Shown one piece after another: positions 40,701 to 48,600 of a stretch of 64,000 nt of DNA (the first letter of the stretch is position 1; each line of letters opens with the position of its first letter). A program made the position numbers and the translations under genes. This DNA comes from a virus. The notes beneath the pieces were generated by a model. It had not been told where the DNA came from and made no database searches. It saw nothing but the letters and a program-made list of their open reading frames with translations. The stretch is taken from IMG/VR virus record IMGVR_UViG_3300032315_001715, positions 186,001 to 250,000 of that record; one strand, written 5' to 3'.

Positions 40701-41415
40701 GGTCTATCGCGGAGTTGCGTACAATTCTAGGAATCAGCCGCTGTATAGATACGAGGCAACGTTGATCGGACGGGCTAACGTTATGACATCCAACAGCTTG
40801 GTTCTAAGCGATGAAGGTCGACAGTTCATAGTTTCCAGGGAAAACGGTAGCTATCGTCCGATAGAGGTAGGTAACCCACCGAAGCAAGAAATTGGCTATG
40901 GACATACGCTAACACCTGAGGAACTCTCTGCCCAGACTATTAGGATTGGTAGCGACAATGTGCAATTGAATGCACCTCTGACCCAACAACAGATTAACGA
41001 ATTGTTTGATCAGGACATACAAGTCGTTCAACAATGGGTTCGTCCAGAAATTACACAGGGAGTTAGCCAGACACAATACGACATGTTTTGTAGCCTGGCA
41101 TTCAACATCGGCGAAAACAATTTTAAACGCTCAGATGCGCTGAAAAATTTCAATGAAAACAACCTCTCAAAGGTACCAAATACATGGATGCAGCATACTG
41201 TTAACGCCGTTGGTCAGGTACTGCCCGGCTTGGTGTTGAGACGCCGGGCTGAGATCATAAACTTTATATCTGGACCAGCAACGGATTTCCGCGGCGGAGA
41301 GAGCCAGTCAGATCTCATTGGCAGCTACACAGACGGACTTCGACAGGTAACTGGTCCAACCGGAGTTACCATCATGTCAACTGCACCGTTGGCAGTTACT
41401 GGCCCGACCGGTTAA
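37780..41415 (+). CDS. gp5: Baseplate spike with OB-fold, SGNH esterase-like and two lysozyme-like domains (gp5-like)
   Basis: A 1211-aa modular spike. Residues 1-140 form the gp5-type OB fold (GFIKVADDVLRMGRLKVWIPEL, VVCAFINGDPARGIWLG). Residues ~215-305 are a beta-helix (IMINDTSGFIYL, VDIYAQDDITL, SINIRGDLDVNIEAGRDI). Residues ~320-460 match an SGNH hydrolase: GDSIAQG (327-333, Ser329), GSNDG (375-379), DNLHP (438-442). Residues ~580-765 are GH24 lysozyme-like (E591-G592, D603, FGHN), ~800-880 a second beta-helix, and ~1008-1165 a second GH24-like domain (E1021, GYGHT 1039-1043). T4 gp5 has one lysozyme. The parts should pierce and digest the cell envelope. AAGGA precedes the ATG. Confidence 0.85.
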   Translation: MVTLTRHINAPRSYDLELPGRGTLQDKFYVGFIKVADDVLRMGRLKVWIPELNGDPNDENGWFIVSYCSPFAGATSIYDNKNENTFAGTQKSYGMWFIPPDVNNEVVCAFINGDPARGIWLGCLYQQNMNHMVPGLPGQDSTASTPVAEYNKKVVNTNLNNPVRPEYSPLAEGLLRQGLNVDTIRGVSDSGARRAEPANSIYGILTPGGSQMVFDDSPTNNYIRFRTQSGAQIMINDTSGFIYLNSVDGKNWISMDATGKVDIYAQDDITLRSQGSINIRGDLDVNIEAGRDINMRARGKPTTAGVSSTAGVPPPSLPATGNIVVVGDSIAQGVGSRIEGAVVSAVVGESSTEIAVRVRENTSIQNSVNAILSVGSNDGPQGNQSTLTSNLDSIRTSLASNNYIWLLPYDDVLKATVKTFADSKGDKTLNLSRYPSSDNLHPRDYALVANDARALCIPSPDAVVNGVTGASAGGVGQTPYGPYNTGTFRSLEDAEAKAAQYRSAVEFGRANPSLYTPAEMRAMLYLESAANTEVQRLRGQNATTPATIQSQQTGPTGPVAPGAAASPTSATGASENLNYISIASQFIKQEEGRGQPSLRAYRDPPRQSINYAIAFGHNMGMNELSSRSRQRAYIDAGFAGQVPIVGTYGENTTCNAEQAEGIFQVDLRKYEQTAQNVLRGTYDQLGPYQKASMISFCYNAGGGGLGRLRDAGLSNFVNQRDIESAAALIEQTITRASDGTDLTRRRRNEANLFRNRPELAGIGAGGREVDGYTRGVNDTTRASAQDQPLSSPDTTVVGGYIKMQSRNSMHLLSEQHMFITSAKDMHRLAGNNLFDSAGQNINRAAGGFVHESARGAWTVGAAGQININGPRIDLNGAPPPPATAAALAEGPASRPQSDIVLNSLGNAVVVLTDTILPHLPHHEPYENHGGRNFQNLRDSTQINNNTGLRDGEIALNSNAPLDIYGSPRSDMPPAVYRGVAYNSRNQPLYRYEATLIGRANVMTSNSLVLSDEGRQFIVSRENGSYRPIEVGNPPKQEIGYGHTLTPEELSAQTIRIGSDNVQLNAPLTQQQINELFDQDIQVVQQWVRPEITQGVSQTQYDMFCSLAFNIGENNFKRSDALKNFNENNLSKVPNTWMQHTVNAVGQVLPGLVLRRRAEIINFISGPATDFRGGESQSDLIGSYTDGLRQVTGPTGVTIMSTAPLAVTGPTG

Positions 41416-43016
41416 GCAGACACCTTTAGATCCAGGGTATTAACCGCCCGCCCGGCATCAAGAACCGCATCGAGAACCTGCCCCTTGCTGATCAACATGT
41501 CGGCCATCTCTTCTTCGACGGTTCCTTCGGCAACAAGGTTGAATACTGTTACGGTGTCGGCAACCTGCCCGATGCGGTGAATGCGATCCGCGCACTGGCT
41601 GATCTCACCTGGTGTCCAGGGGAGCTGGACAAACGCCACCGCCTTGGCCGCAGTAAGCGTGAGACCAAATCCGCCAGCGGTGATACCCACGAGGATCACA
41701 CGGACCGTTGGGTCCTCCTGGAACGCCAGCACAGCATCGGCCCGTGCTTCGTCCTTGATGCCGCCGTAGATGACACCAACCGCGCCCTGGTAGTCCTCTT
41801 CATTTTCAAGCGAATCTCGGATGGTGTCGATCACTAACCGATTATGTGCGAAAACAACGATCTTCTCGCCTTCCTCGGTGTAGTCTCGGATCCACTCGAT
41901 GGTAGAATCCAGCTTGGCATAAGCTGCAATCTCGCGCAACTTTTGGATGGCAACGATAGCATCATCACTCTTGGGCGCATTTCCGCCCATGCGGATGATG
42001 GTCTCCATCCCTGCCTTCCAATTAATACCGTTGAATGCGGATTCGACCTTGTCGTATTCCCTGCGATCAAAATCCAGCGGAATGGTGCGGTACACCTTGG
42101 GCGGCAGATCCTTGAGAACGTCTACCTTGAGGCGGCGCAGCATGATGTGCTGCGCTAGCAATCCATTGAGCTCGTCGATGTTGCTAGCACCATTGAAATC
42201 CCAGCCGTATCCGTTATTCTTTGGATTACAATAGCGGAATCCAAATCGACTCCATTTGCTGAATTCCGGCACCCAGCTACCAATGCTACGCACGGTGGTC
42301 CACAGCTCCTTGGGACGGTTCACCATCGGTGTTCCACTCATCAGCACGACCTTTTGAACGCCTTGACCGATCTTGACGGTTTCGTACCGCCCTGCCTTTT
42401 TTTCATCGATCTCGCCAATGGCAAGGCGTGTATAGGCCTTGGTGCGCTTGGCGTCCGGATTCTTGATCTTGTGGCTTTCATCCACGGCCATGAACCGTAG
42501 ATTCAGCGCTTCAAGCGCATCCACGTTGGCAGCCAGGATATCATAGTTGATGATGTAGATGTCGCAGCCGTTTTCGGGCACCTTGCTGTACACCACGTTG
42601 GGATGCCGTAATGCACGCTTTTCGGTCTGGCGCCGGCTGTAAACTTTACCAATGATGTTGATGCGATATGTCTGGCCGGTCATGGCGATGATCTCATTTC
42701 GCCAGTTGTATTTCAACGTGTTTGGACACACCACCAACATGGGGAACATATGATTCTTGTGGGCGTAAGCCATGACTTGGACGGTCTTACCGGTGCCCTG
42801 TTCGTCCGCAAGCAGCCCAGTGCCAAGCTGGCTTTCTAGCCAGGCAACGCCGTCGGCTTGGAAATCCTTGAGCTCGAACTTAAAACCTGGGATGCATCGC
42901 ACGCGCGGTATGCTGTTCAAGACCTCATGGATTTGCGGATCGACCTTCAAGCCGTGCTTGGTAGCGATCCTCAATACCTTGCGTGTGTTTTCAACGGTAG
43001 CATTAACCGAAAGCAT
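41412..43016 (-). CDS. SNF2-family helicase, SMARCAL1-like
   Basis: A 534-aa superfamily 2 protein: KDFQADGVAWLESQ (Q motif), Walker A DEQGTGKT (71-78), DESH near 176, LMSGTPMVNRPKELW (motif III), ending in motifs V-VI with GFGLTLTAAKAV and QCADRIHRIGQ. The order and spacing fit the SMARCAL1/ZRANB3 branch, which anneals or remodels forked DNA. In T4 the fork-remodelling role is filled by UvsW, a different family. The HARP domain normally fused to it lies on a separate gene upstream in the same operon. The last 4 nt overlap the convergent gp5 gene. Confidence 0.88.
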   Translation of the reverse strand: MLSVNATVENTRKVLRIATKHGLKVDPQIHEVLNSIPRVRCIPGFKFELKDFQADGVAWLESQLGTGLLADEQGTGKTVQVMAYAHKNHMFPMLVVCPNTLKYNWRNEIIAMTGQTYRINIIGKVYSRRQTEKRALRHPNVVYSKVPENGCDIYIINYDILAANVDALEALNLRFMAVDESHKIKNPDAKRTKAYTRLAIGEIDEKKAGRYETVKIGQGVQKVVLMSGTPMVNRPKELWTTVRSIGSWVPEFSKWSRFGFRYCNPKNNGYGWDFNGASNIDELNGLLAQHIMLRRLKVDVLKDLPPKVYRTIPLDFDRREYDKVESAFNGINWKAGMETIIRMGGNAPKSDDAIVAIQKLREIAAYAKLDSTIEWIRDYTEEGEKIVVFAHNRLVIDTIRDSLENEEDYQGAVGVIYGGIKDEARADAVLAFQEDPTVRVILVGITAGGFGLTLTAAKAVAFVQLPWTPGEISQCADRIHRIGQVADTVTVFNLVAEGTVEEEMADMLISKGQVLDAVLDAGRAVNTLDLKVSA

Positions 43017-43080
43017 ATTGAACTGCTCCCCTTGTTTGAGCCTGTAAACTAGCAGATCTTGTGAGTTCGGTCAAGCGAAT

Positions 43081-43362
43081 TTAGTTGATCACATGCGGAG
43101 AAAATTCGTCCAGGTCTTCATCGTCGTCAACGATCCCGGAGATAAATTCCTCAACATATTCGGGCCATACAGCGTGGCAGTCTGGACAGACCTTGTCCAA
43201 CCAGGTTACGACGGCTTCCTTTGAACGTGCGAAACGAGGAGTTTCACACACTCCGCACCAACGGCGTCCGTCATCGAAGGTTTCTCCGTGCCGAACGCCG
43301 AGTTCGTCGAACATCTGGATCAGCGTGTCTCGGTCGTCGTATGAATTAATCGTTGAGTGCAT
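43081..43362 (-). CDS. Small protein with two CxxC pairs, between HARP and SNF2 genes
   Basis: A 93-aa protein from ATG 43362 (GAGGAA upstream; the longer reading from 43389 is an overlap artefact). It has CGVCET and CPDCHAVW, 22 residues apart, which probably bind one zinc, and an acidic tail (IVDDDEDLDEF). It overlaps the HARP gene by 17 nt. A DNA- or protein-binding accessory of the helicase is plausible from position only. Confidence 0.6.
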   Translation of the reverse strand: MHSTINSYDDRDTLIQMFDELGVRHGETFDDGRRWCGVCETPRFARSKEAVVTWLDKVCPDCHAVWPEYVEEFISGIVDDDEDLDEFSPHVIN

Positions 43363-44056
43363 TTTCAAATTCCTCGAGAATGGCCGCATCGGCGACCGAG
43401 ATCATGATTTTGTCTGATACCACTACCACATGCCTGTTGTCGTTCAACGACAACAGGGTGCGGCTTTCCTGCGTCTTTTCTTGGATTTTTTCCAAGTAGT
43501 CGATGAATCGCTGTTCGACGTCAAATCCAAATCGTTCAGCAACATCCATGATGGGTGCGATGCTGGTCTCATTTACCGGTACTGACCAGCATTTTTTGTC
43601 CGGATGCCATGATGCCCAAAACTTTTTGCCGCCGTGCTCTCCTTTGAGATCAGTTTTAATAGACTGTACCACCTGGGCATCATATCGAAAGATAAACAAC
43701 GCGTCGCTTTGGCTACTGACCAGTTTTCGATCAGCAGTTGCATCCGTTGTTGTGCGTTCAAGCGGATCGATTGGTTTTTGGCAAAAGATCGGAGATTGCA
43801 GCCAGTTGTCCATGAAATCTTGCCCGCCTAGCTGGCGCTGATATTTTCGAAGCAACTTCAATGCTGCTGTGGCCTGCTTAACGCTCCATGCGCGATTGTT
43901 GGATGCTTGCTGGGCCAATGAGTGCCCAAACGCTGAGTCCAGTCTGGAAAATCCAGAACCGTCCAAGGTGCTAGCGTGATTACACACCCCAGCAAGTTGT
44001 TGTATCATGCGTTCGGCCGTGTTTGGCGAATTGGCGTCCGTGGTCCATGATGTCAT
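43346..44056 (-). CDS. HARP-domain protein
   Basis: A 236-aa protein. Residues ~120-182 (ALFIFRYDAQVVQSIKTDLK, FWASWHPDKKCWSVPVNETS, IAPIMDVAERFGFDV) follow the HARP domain pattern 'f.v.y...li..ik......fd...k.W.vpl.....l......' known from SMARCAL1, where it confers fork-annealing activity. The N-terminal ~100 residues are helical and of unknown type. ATG 44056 is chosen over 44077 and 44110 because GAGGA precedes it by 7 nt and a promoter ends just upstream. It is the first gene of the operon with the SNF2 helicase. Confidence 0.65.
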   Translation of the reverse strand: MTSWTTDANSPNTAERMIQQLAGVCNHASTLDGSGFSRLDSAFGHSLAQQASNNRAWSVKQATAALKLLRKYQRQLGGQDFMDNWLQSPIFCQKPIDPLERTTTDATADRKLVSSQSDALFIFRYDAQVVQSIKTDLKGEHGGKKFWASWHPDKKCWSVPVNETSIAPIMDVAERFGFDVEQRFIDYLEKIQEKTQESRTLLSLNDNRHVVVVSDKIMISVADAAILEEFENALND

Positions 44057-44082
44057 AGTATGGTCCTCGTTGGTCATGACAG

Positions 44083-44110
44083 ATACTAACACGTTGCATT
44101 GTGCTGTCAA
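44083..44110 (-). promoter_or_regulatory. Sigma70-type promoter for the HARP-SNF2 operon
   Basis: Minus strand TTGACA (44105-44110), 16-nt spacer, TAGTAT (44083-44088). The start site would fall close to 44077, so the ATG at 44056 with its own ribosome site is favoured. Confidence 0.65.
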
Positions 44111-44137
44111 CCGATCATTTCGAGGACTTGATCGTAG

Positions 44138-44632
44138 TTAGAACACTTCCTTTAGCCACGGTTTTGAATGGTGACCGCGATCAACGGCCCATTGGTACAC
44201 CAAGCCTTTTTCCCTACCATGGGCTTCGATTTCCCATGGTAGATCCCAATAGTCTAGCTCATCGTCTGGTATCTTGCTGCCATGCCATTTTGGTTTTCCG
44301 GTTTTTCCGCAGAATGACAGCTCTTTTTTAGCATGCTGTTTGACATGGACCATCTCATGTGCAAGGATCATGAGGCTTCGTAGGATGGCAAATCTATTGG
44401 TTATCTTGATGATGAAATTTCTTGGACGATCCCAATCATCGTCCTCGTTGATATCAGTAAGGCCGTACTGTCTATCCTGATCAAACATCTTTGGACCAAC
44501 GATGTGTATGATCACTGACATGTTTCTCTGCATCTGACGGCTGATCAGCTTGTGTCCGCACCATTCGGTGAAATCAATCATCAATTGGCGCTTTTCATCA
44601 GAAAAATACCGACCCTTGATGGTTATTTTCAT
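44138..44632 (-). CDS. Zinc metalloprotease-like protein (HExxH), late expressed
   Basis: A 164-aa protein with AHEMVHVKQHAKKE (H92-E93-x-x-H96) and, downstream, PWEIEAHGRE (132-141), where a Glu is likely to be the third zinc ligand. This matches small SprT/gluzincin-like proteases seen in phages. It has no signal peptide. It is driven by a late promoter 26 nt upstream, so a role in virion maturation or lysis is more likely than in early takeover; that is inference. Confidence 0.65.
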   Translation of the reverse strand: MKITIKGRYFSDEKRQLMIDFTEWCGHKLISRQMQRNMSVIIHIVGPKMFDQDRQYGLTDINEDDDWDRPRNFIIKITNRFAILRSLMILAHEMVHVKQHAKKELSFCGKTGKPKWHGSKIPDDELDYWDLPWEIEAHGREKGLVYQWAVDRGHHSKPWLKEVF

Positions 44633-44658
44633 TTCATTTCCGTTACCAGTTCACGGGA

Positions 44659-44666
44659 TATTTATT
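44659..44666 (-). promoter_or_regulatory. Late promoter AATAAATA overlapping a stop codon
   Basis: Minus strand CTCAAATAAATATCCC: the TAA stop (44662-44664) of the upstream 69-aa gene lies inside it. It is 26 nt from the metalloprotease ATG at 44632. Confidence 0.6.
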
Positions 44667-44871
44667 TGAGCAGATTTATCCCAACTGGAGTGACGAGCAG
44701 TTTCTTTGAAACAAGAAGGTCCAGCACGGCTCGCGCCTGACCTCGGCAAAAATTCCGTTGGACTTCGCTGGTTCTTTTCCAGTGTTCTGGTGTGCAAGTC
44801 CCGTATTGCGTGTAGCTATCGCAATAAATGGTCTTGGCAACTTCCTCAATCAATTCAGAACTGATCATCAA
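44662..44871 (-). CDS. Small protein of unknown function, coupled to the ACP gene
   Basis: A 69-aa protein, MMISSELIEEVAKTIYCDSY..., with three Cys and a helical C-terminal half (AVLDLLVSKKLLVT). Its ATG overlaps the stop of the ACP gene (ATGA), so it is made from the same mRNA. The layout 'LIEEVAK.IY....... W......R.......a....L' is common in small phage proteins but assigns no function. Confidence 0.55.
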   Translation of the reverse strand: MMISSELIEEVAKTIYCDSYTQYGTCTPEHWKRTSEVQRNFCRGQARAVLDLLVSKKLLVTPVGINLLK

Positions 44872-45113
44872 TCGATACCGTATTTGTCTCGGATTGAATC
44901 TATTAGATGCCCGACGGTGTCGGACAATCTTATATTGTCGTCGTCGTCGTCGACTGTGATTCCAAGCTTTTCTTCGAGATGCATGGTGAGCTCAATTACA
45001 TCTAAGCTATCCATTGCTAGATCATCGGATAGTAGATGGTTGAGTTGTACTTCGGTGCTGATCAGTTTTGATTCGTTTAAATATCCGAGAACGGCTTCTT
45101 CTACGGTCGGCAT
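44868..45113 (-). CDS. Acyl carrier protein
   Basis: An 81-aa acidic protein with the acyl carrier core LAMDSLDVIELTMHLEEKLGI; Ser36 in the DSLD motif is the phosphopantetheine attachment site. Length and charge match bacterial AcpP (about 78 aa). No fatty-acid or polyketide enzyme is nearby, so it would need host enzymes (AcpS, FabD and the like). GGAGAT precedes the ATG. A sigma70-like promoter upstream suggests early expression. Confidence 0.88.
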   Translation of the reverse strand: MPTVEEAVLGYLNESKLISTEVQLNHLLSDDLAMDSLDVIELTMHLEEKLGITVDDDDDNIRLSDTVGHLIDSIRDKYGID

Positions 45114-45144
45114 GTGACATCTCCATGTTTGTGCTGTCTTGCAA

Positions 45145-45172
45145 TTTTTATCTATCTTTCGTCGATAGTCAA
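45145..45172 (-). promoter_or_regulatory. Sigma70-like promoter for the ACP gene
   Basis: Minus strand TTGACT (45167-45172), 16-nt spacer, TAAAAA (45145-45150). A second TTGACA lies 10 nt further upstream. It is divergent from the late promoter at 45200-45207. Confidence 0.5.
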
Positions 45173-45199
45173 GATGTCAAAAACGGTCATTCTAGCTAG

Positions 45200-45207
45200 G
45201 ATAAATA
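45200..45207 (+). promoter_or_regulatory. Late promoter GATAAATA for gp25
   Basis: GGATAAATATC, followed 8 nt later by the ATG at 45216. No Shine-Dalgarno is visible in the gap; a leaderless or very short leader mRNA is predicted. Confidence 0.75.
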
Positions 45208-45215
45208 TCAATGAC

Positions 45216-45608
45216 ATGGCAAACTTAACCACTAGAAATCTGTTCGTTGGATATTCAACCGTTGGTGCCCCAAAGGGTCAACAATTGGTGGATCTCAAGC
45301 TGGTAGAACAGGACCTTTTGAATCATTTTTATACCAAACGCAACGAGAGGTTAATGATGCCCGGTTGGGGATGCGGTATCTGGGATTATCTTTTTGAGCC
45401 TCTGGATGCCGTTAGAAATGACATAATATATGAAGCACAGAAAGTCATTGATGCTGATCCCAGGGTCAAGCTCCAATCGATTAATGTAACCGAGCAAGAT
45501 CACGGAATGCGCATACAAATGGTTTTATTGTATGTACCATTGAACGCAATTAGCTCTTTTTCGGTGGATTTTGATCGTCGCAGCCTTGCTCAAAGCGAGA
45601 CAATGTGA
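45216..45608 (+). CDS. gp25: Baseplate wedge protein gp25
   Basis: A 130-aa protein of the GPW/gp25 family: LKLVEQDLLNHFYTKRNERLMMPGWGCGIWDYLFEPLD carries the 'R.g.r.m.p.fGc.i..llfep' signature. It is the wedge subunit with a lysozyme-like fold, conserved from phages to type VI secretion. Length equals T4 gp25 (132 aa). The longer reading from GTG 45114 would cover the promoter, so 45216 is the start. It is followed by gp6 as in T4-like phages. Confidence 0.88.
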   Translation: MANLTTRNLFVGYSTVGAPKGQQLVDLKLVEQDLLNHFYTKRNERLMMPGWGCGIWDYLFEPLDAVRNDIIYEAQKVIDADPRVKLQSINVTEQDHGMRIQMVLLYVPLNAISSFSVDFDRRSLAQSETM

Positions 45609-45623
45609 TCTAAGGAAAGAAGA

Positions 45624-48600
45624 ATGGCAACTACACAGCAGGTCAGGCAAAGTCAGTTATTTGCCGGAGAAGATTGGAGGGTCATATACACGGCCTTCAC
45701 TCAGGTAAATTTCAATGCATACGACTTTGAAACCATTCGTTCTGCGATGGTTGATTATGTTCGTCTAAATTATCCGGAAGATTTCAACGACTGGATCGAA
45801 AGTTCCGAGTTTGTTGCGTTGATCGATCTGCTGGCATATCTTGGACAAAGCCTTGCGTTTCGTATGGATCTCAATACCAGGGAAAACTTCCTAGATACGG
45901 CCACCAGGCGGGAAAGCGTTTTTCGATTAGCAAGGATGTTGAGCTATCAGCCACAGCGATCAATACCTGCAAGCGGGCTGTTAAAAATCACCACAACGAT
46001 TACCAATCAATCGATTTATGATTCGTATGGTAACAATTTGCAGAACGTGCAGATCATCTGGAATGACCAGAATAACGCTGATTGGTTTGAACAGTTCATA
46101 TTGGTCATCAATGCCACGTTAAACGCAACCAATACCTTTGGAGATCCGGCCAAGAGCGGAATCGTGCAAGGCGTCCCTACTGAACTCTACCAGATGAACA
46201 ACACGTCGATACCAACCGGTGTCGTGCCTTTCACTGCTAGTGTTGCTGGTAATAACTTGTCAATGGAATTGGCAAACGTTAGCTTTGATGAGGGGTCGAT
46301 CACCAATCTGGCTAACAGCGGTTCGTTTTATGAGATTGATCCAGACCCTCTCAATTCCTGGAGCATTGTCTATCGAAATGACGGAAATGGCTATTCAAGT
46401 CCAAATTCTGGATTTTTTCTGTACTTCAAGCAGGGAAATATGCAGTTCAAGGATTATCAGTGCAGCCTTCCGGTTCCAAATCGAGTGATCGACGTGAATG
46501 CAGATGGCGTTAATCAGACCGATGTATGGGTTCAAAACATTGATACTACCGGGCTTGTTAATAAGAAGTGGAAAAAGGTACCGGCCATTAACGGATACAA
46601 CGTGATCTACAACAGCCTGGACAAGGGCGAGCGAGACATTTTCAGCGTTATAAGCCGGGATAACAATGGTAATGATCAGGTCAGCATTAGATTTGCTGAC
46701 GGAAATTTTGGTAATGTTCCCATAGGTGTGATCAGGGTGTGGTATAGAACCAGCAACAATCTCACCTATCAAATACGCCCGAGTGACATTTCAAATCAGA
46801 CCTTTGCATTTAGCTATGTTGATAACCTCAACAACGTATGGAACGTAGCGTTTACCACTAACCTAAGCTACACGGTTAATAATGCACAGGGAACCGAAAG
46901 CAATTTTAGGATTGCCCAGAATGCACCGCAGATCTATTACACCCAGGATAGAATGGTCAACGGAGAAGACTACAATCTTTTCCCACTACAGGATGGTCGG
47001 GTACTGAAGAACAAGGCCGTAAACCGAATTTACAGCGGTCAAAGCCGTTATCTAGATGTGACAGATCCGACCGGTAGTTACAATGATCTAAACGTATTTG
47101 GCACCGACGGGATACTTTACAGCGAAAATGATCTCAACATGCGCGATGTTGTTACATCGCCGGGTATCAACTACACGGTGGTCGTGAACACGCAGATACA
47201 ACCTCTTCTCAACGGCAGCCTTGGTAATCAAACACAGGCCCTCGAGCTTAAGAACTTTTATTATTACAACTATCCAAGAGTTGCGATACCGGCTGGTTAT
47301 ACGTGGAAAACCATTACCAGCCTTACCAAGAGCACCACTGGTGCATTTTTTGATCAAAGCACGGCAGTACCACTTGGTAGCTATGCAAGCACGCAGTCAG
47401 CTTGGCACTATGTTTCACAAGGGTCGTTGATGAAATTTTCCAGTGGCAAGCAAGCATCGGTCGTTGGTATAATCGGCAACGGCACAGGTGTTGGTTTAAC
47501 TGGTAAGCTGGTCACGAATCAGGGCGCGGTAACATTGAGCAATCTTATAAACACCGGCGATATTCCGGTTAGCGTTATTGCAGCCTTCCGCACGACCTTA
47601 ACGACCTCGGAAGTTTCTAACATAGCATCGGCGCTAGGTACCAAGCAGACCTTTGGAATTCGATATGATTCCGGTGATATGGTTTGGAAGATCATATCAC
47701 CGGATAATCTAAGTTCGAGCGACACGTTTAGCTTGGATTTTGCCGGTGATACCAGCAGCATGAACAAGGATGCTAGCTGGTTGGTCAAGGTCATATGGAC
47801 CGGGTCTGGATGGCGCATATACACGCGATCCATGCGTTATATCTTTGAAAGTGTTCGACAGAATCGATTCTATTTTGAAAACACCAAGAAGGTGTATGAT
47901 CCAAATACCAGTTCAGCAAAGCTTGACTACATATCGGTCCTCAGCATTAATCCTGATCCGATCACTGGACTGGCACTTGGTAAGGATTATCAATGGCAAA
48001 TCACCGGTCAGCAGATATATCCGGACGGTTATGCTGATCCACGAAGCGTTCGTTTGACCATGTGGGAAGGTAACAACTTTGGGATACCCGACGACCCGGA
48101 GGAATTCAATGAGATAGTTGATCCATCGGTCTCACCGGAAAAGATGGTGTTTTGGCAACGCATAACCAGTTCCGACGGTTATCAATACTGGCAGCCAATT
48201 GATATTCCCATATCCAGGATATATCTCAATCCGTCCTTGATCCCTCCAACTAACTCTACCAATCCAGCGTGGAAGGAGGGTGACATAGCATATGTCATCA
48301 GTACCCAAAGCTTTTTTCGATACAGCAAGAGCATGCTATACAACGTCACCAACGAATATCGCATGAGGATTGGTCGAAAAAACATCAGCTTTTTATGGAA
48401 GCATTATGCACCATCTGAGCAACGCATCAATCCCGCGGTGATGAACCTCATAGATATGTATGTTCTAACATCGGCATACAATACAGACGTTAGAAACTGG
48501 ATCGCCACAAATGGATCAACAACGACCATTCCTCAGCCACCGACCAGTGCTGATCTCAAGGCAGATTTCATCGATCTCGAAGCTTACAAGCAAATGACCG

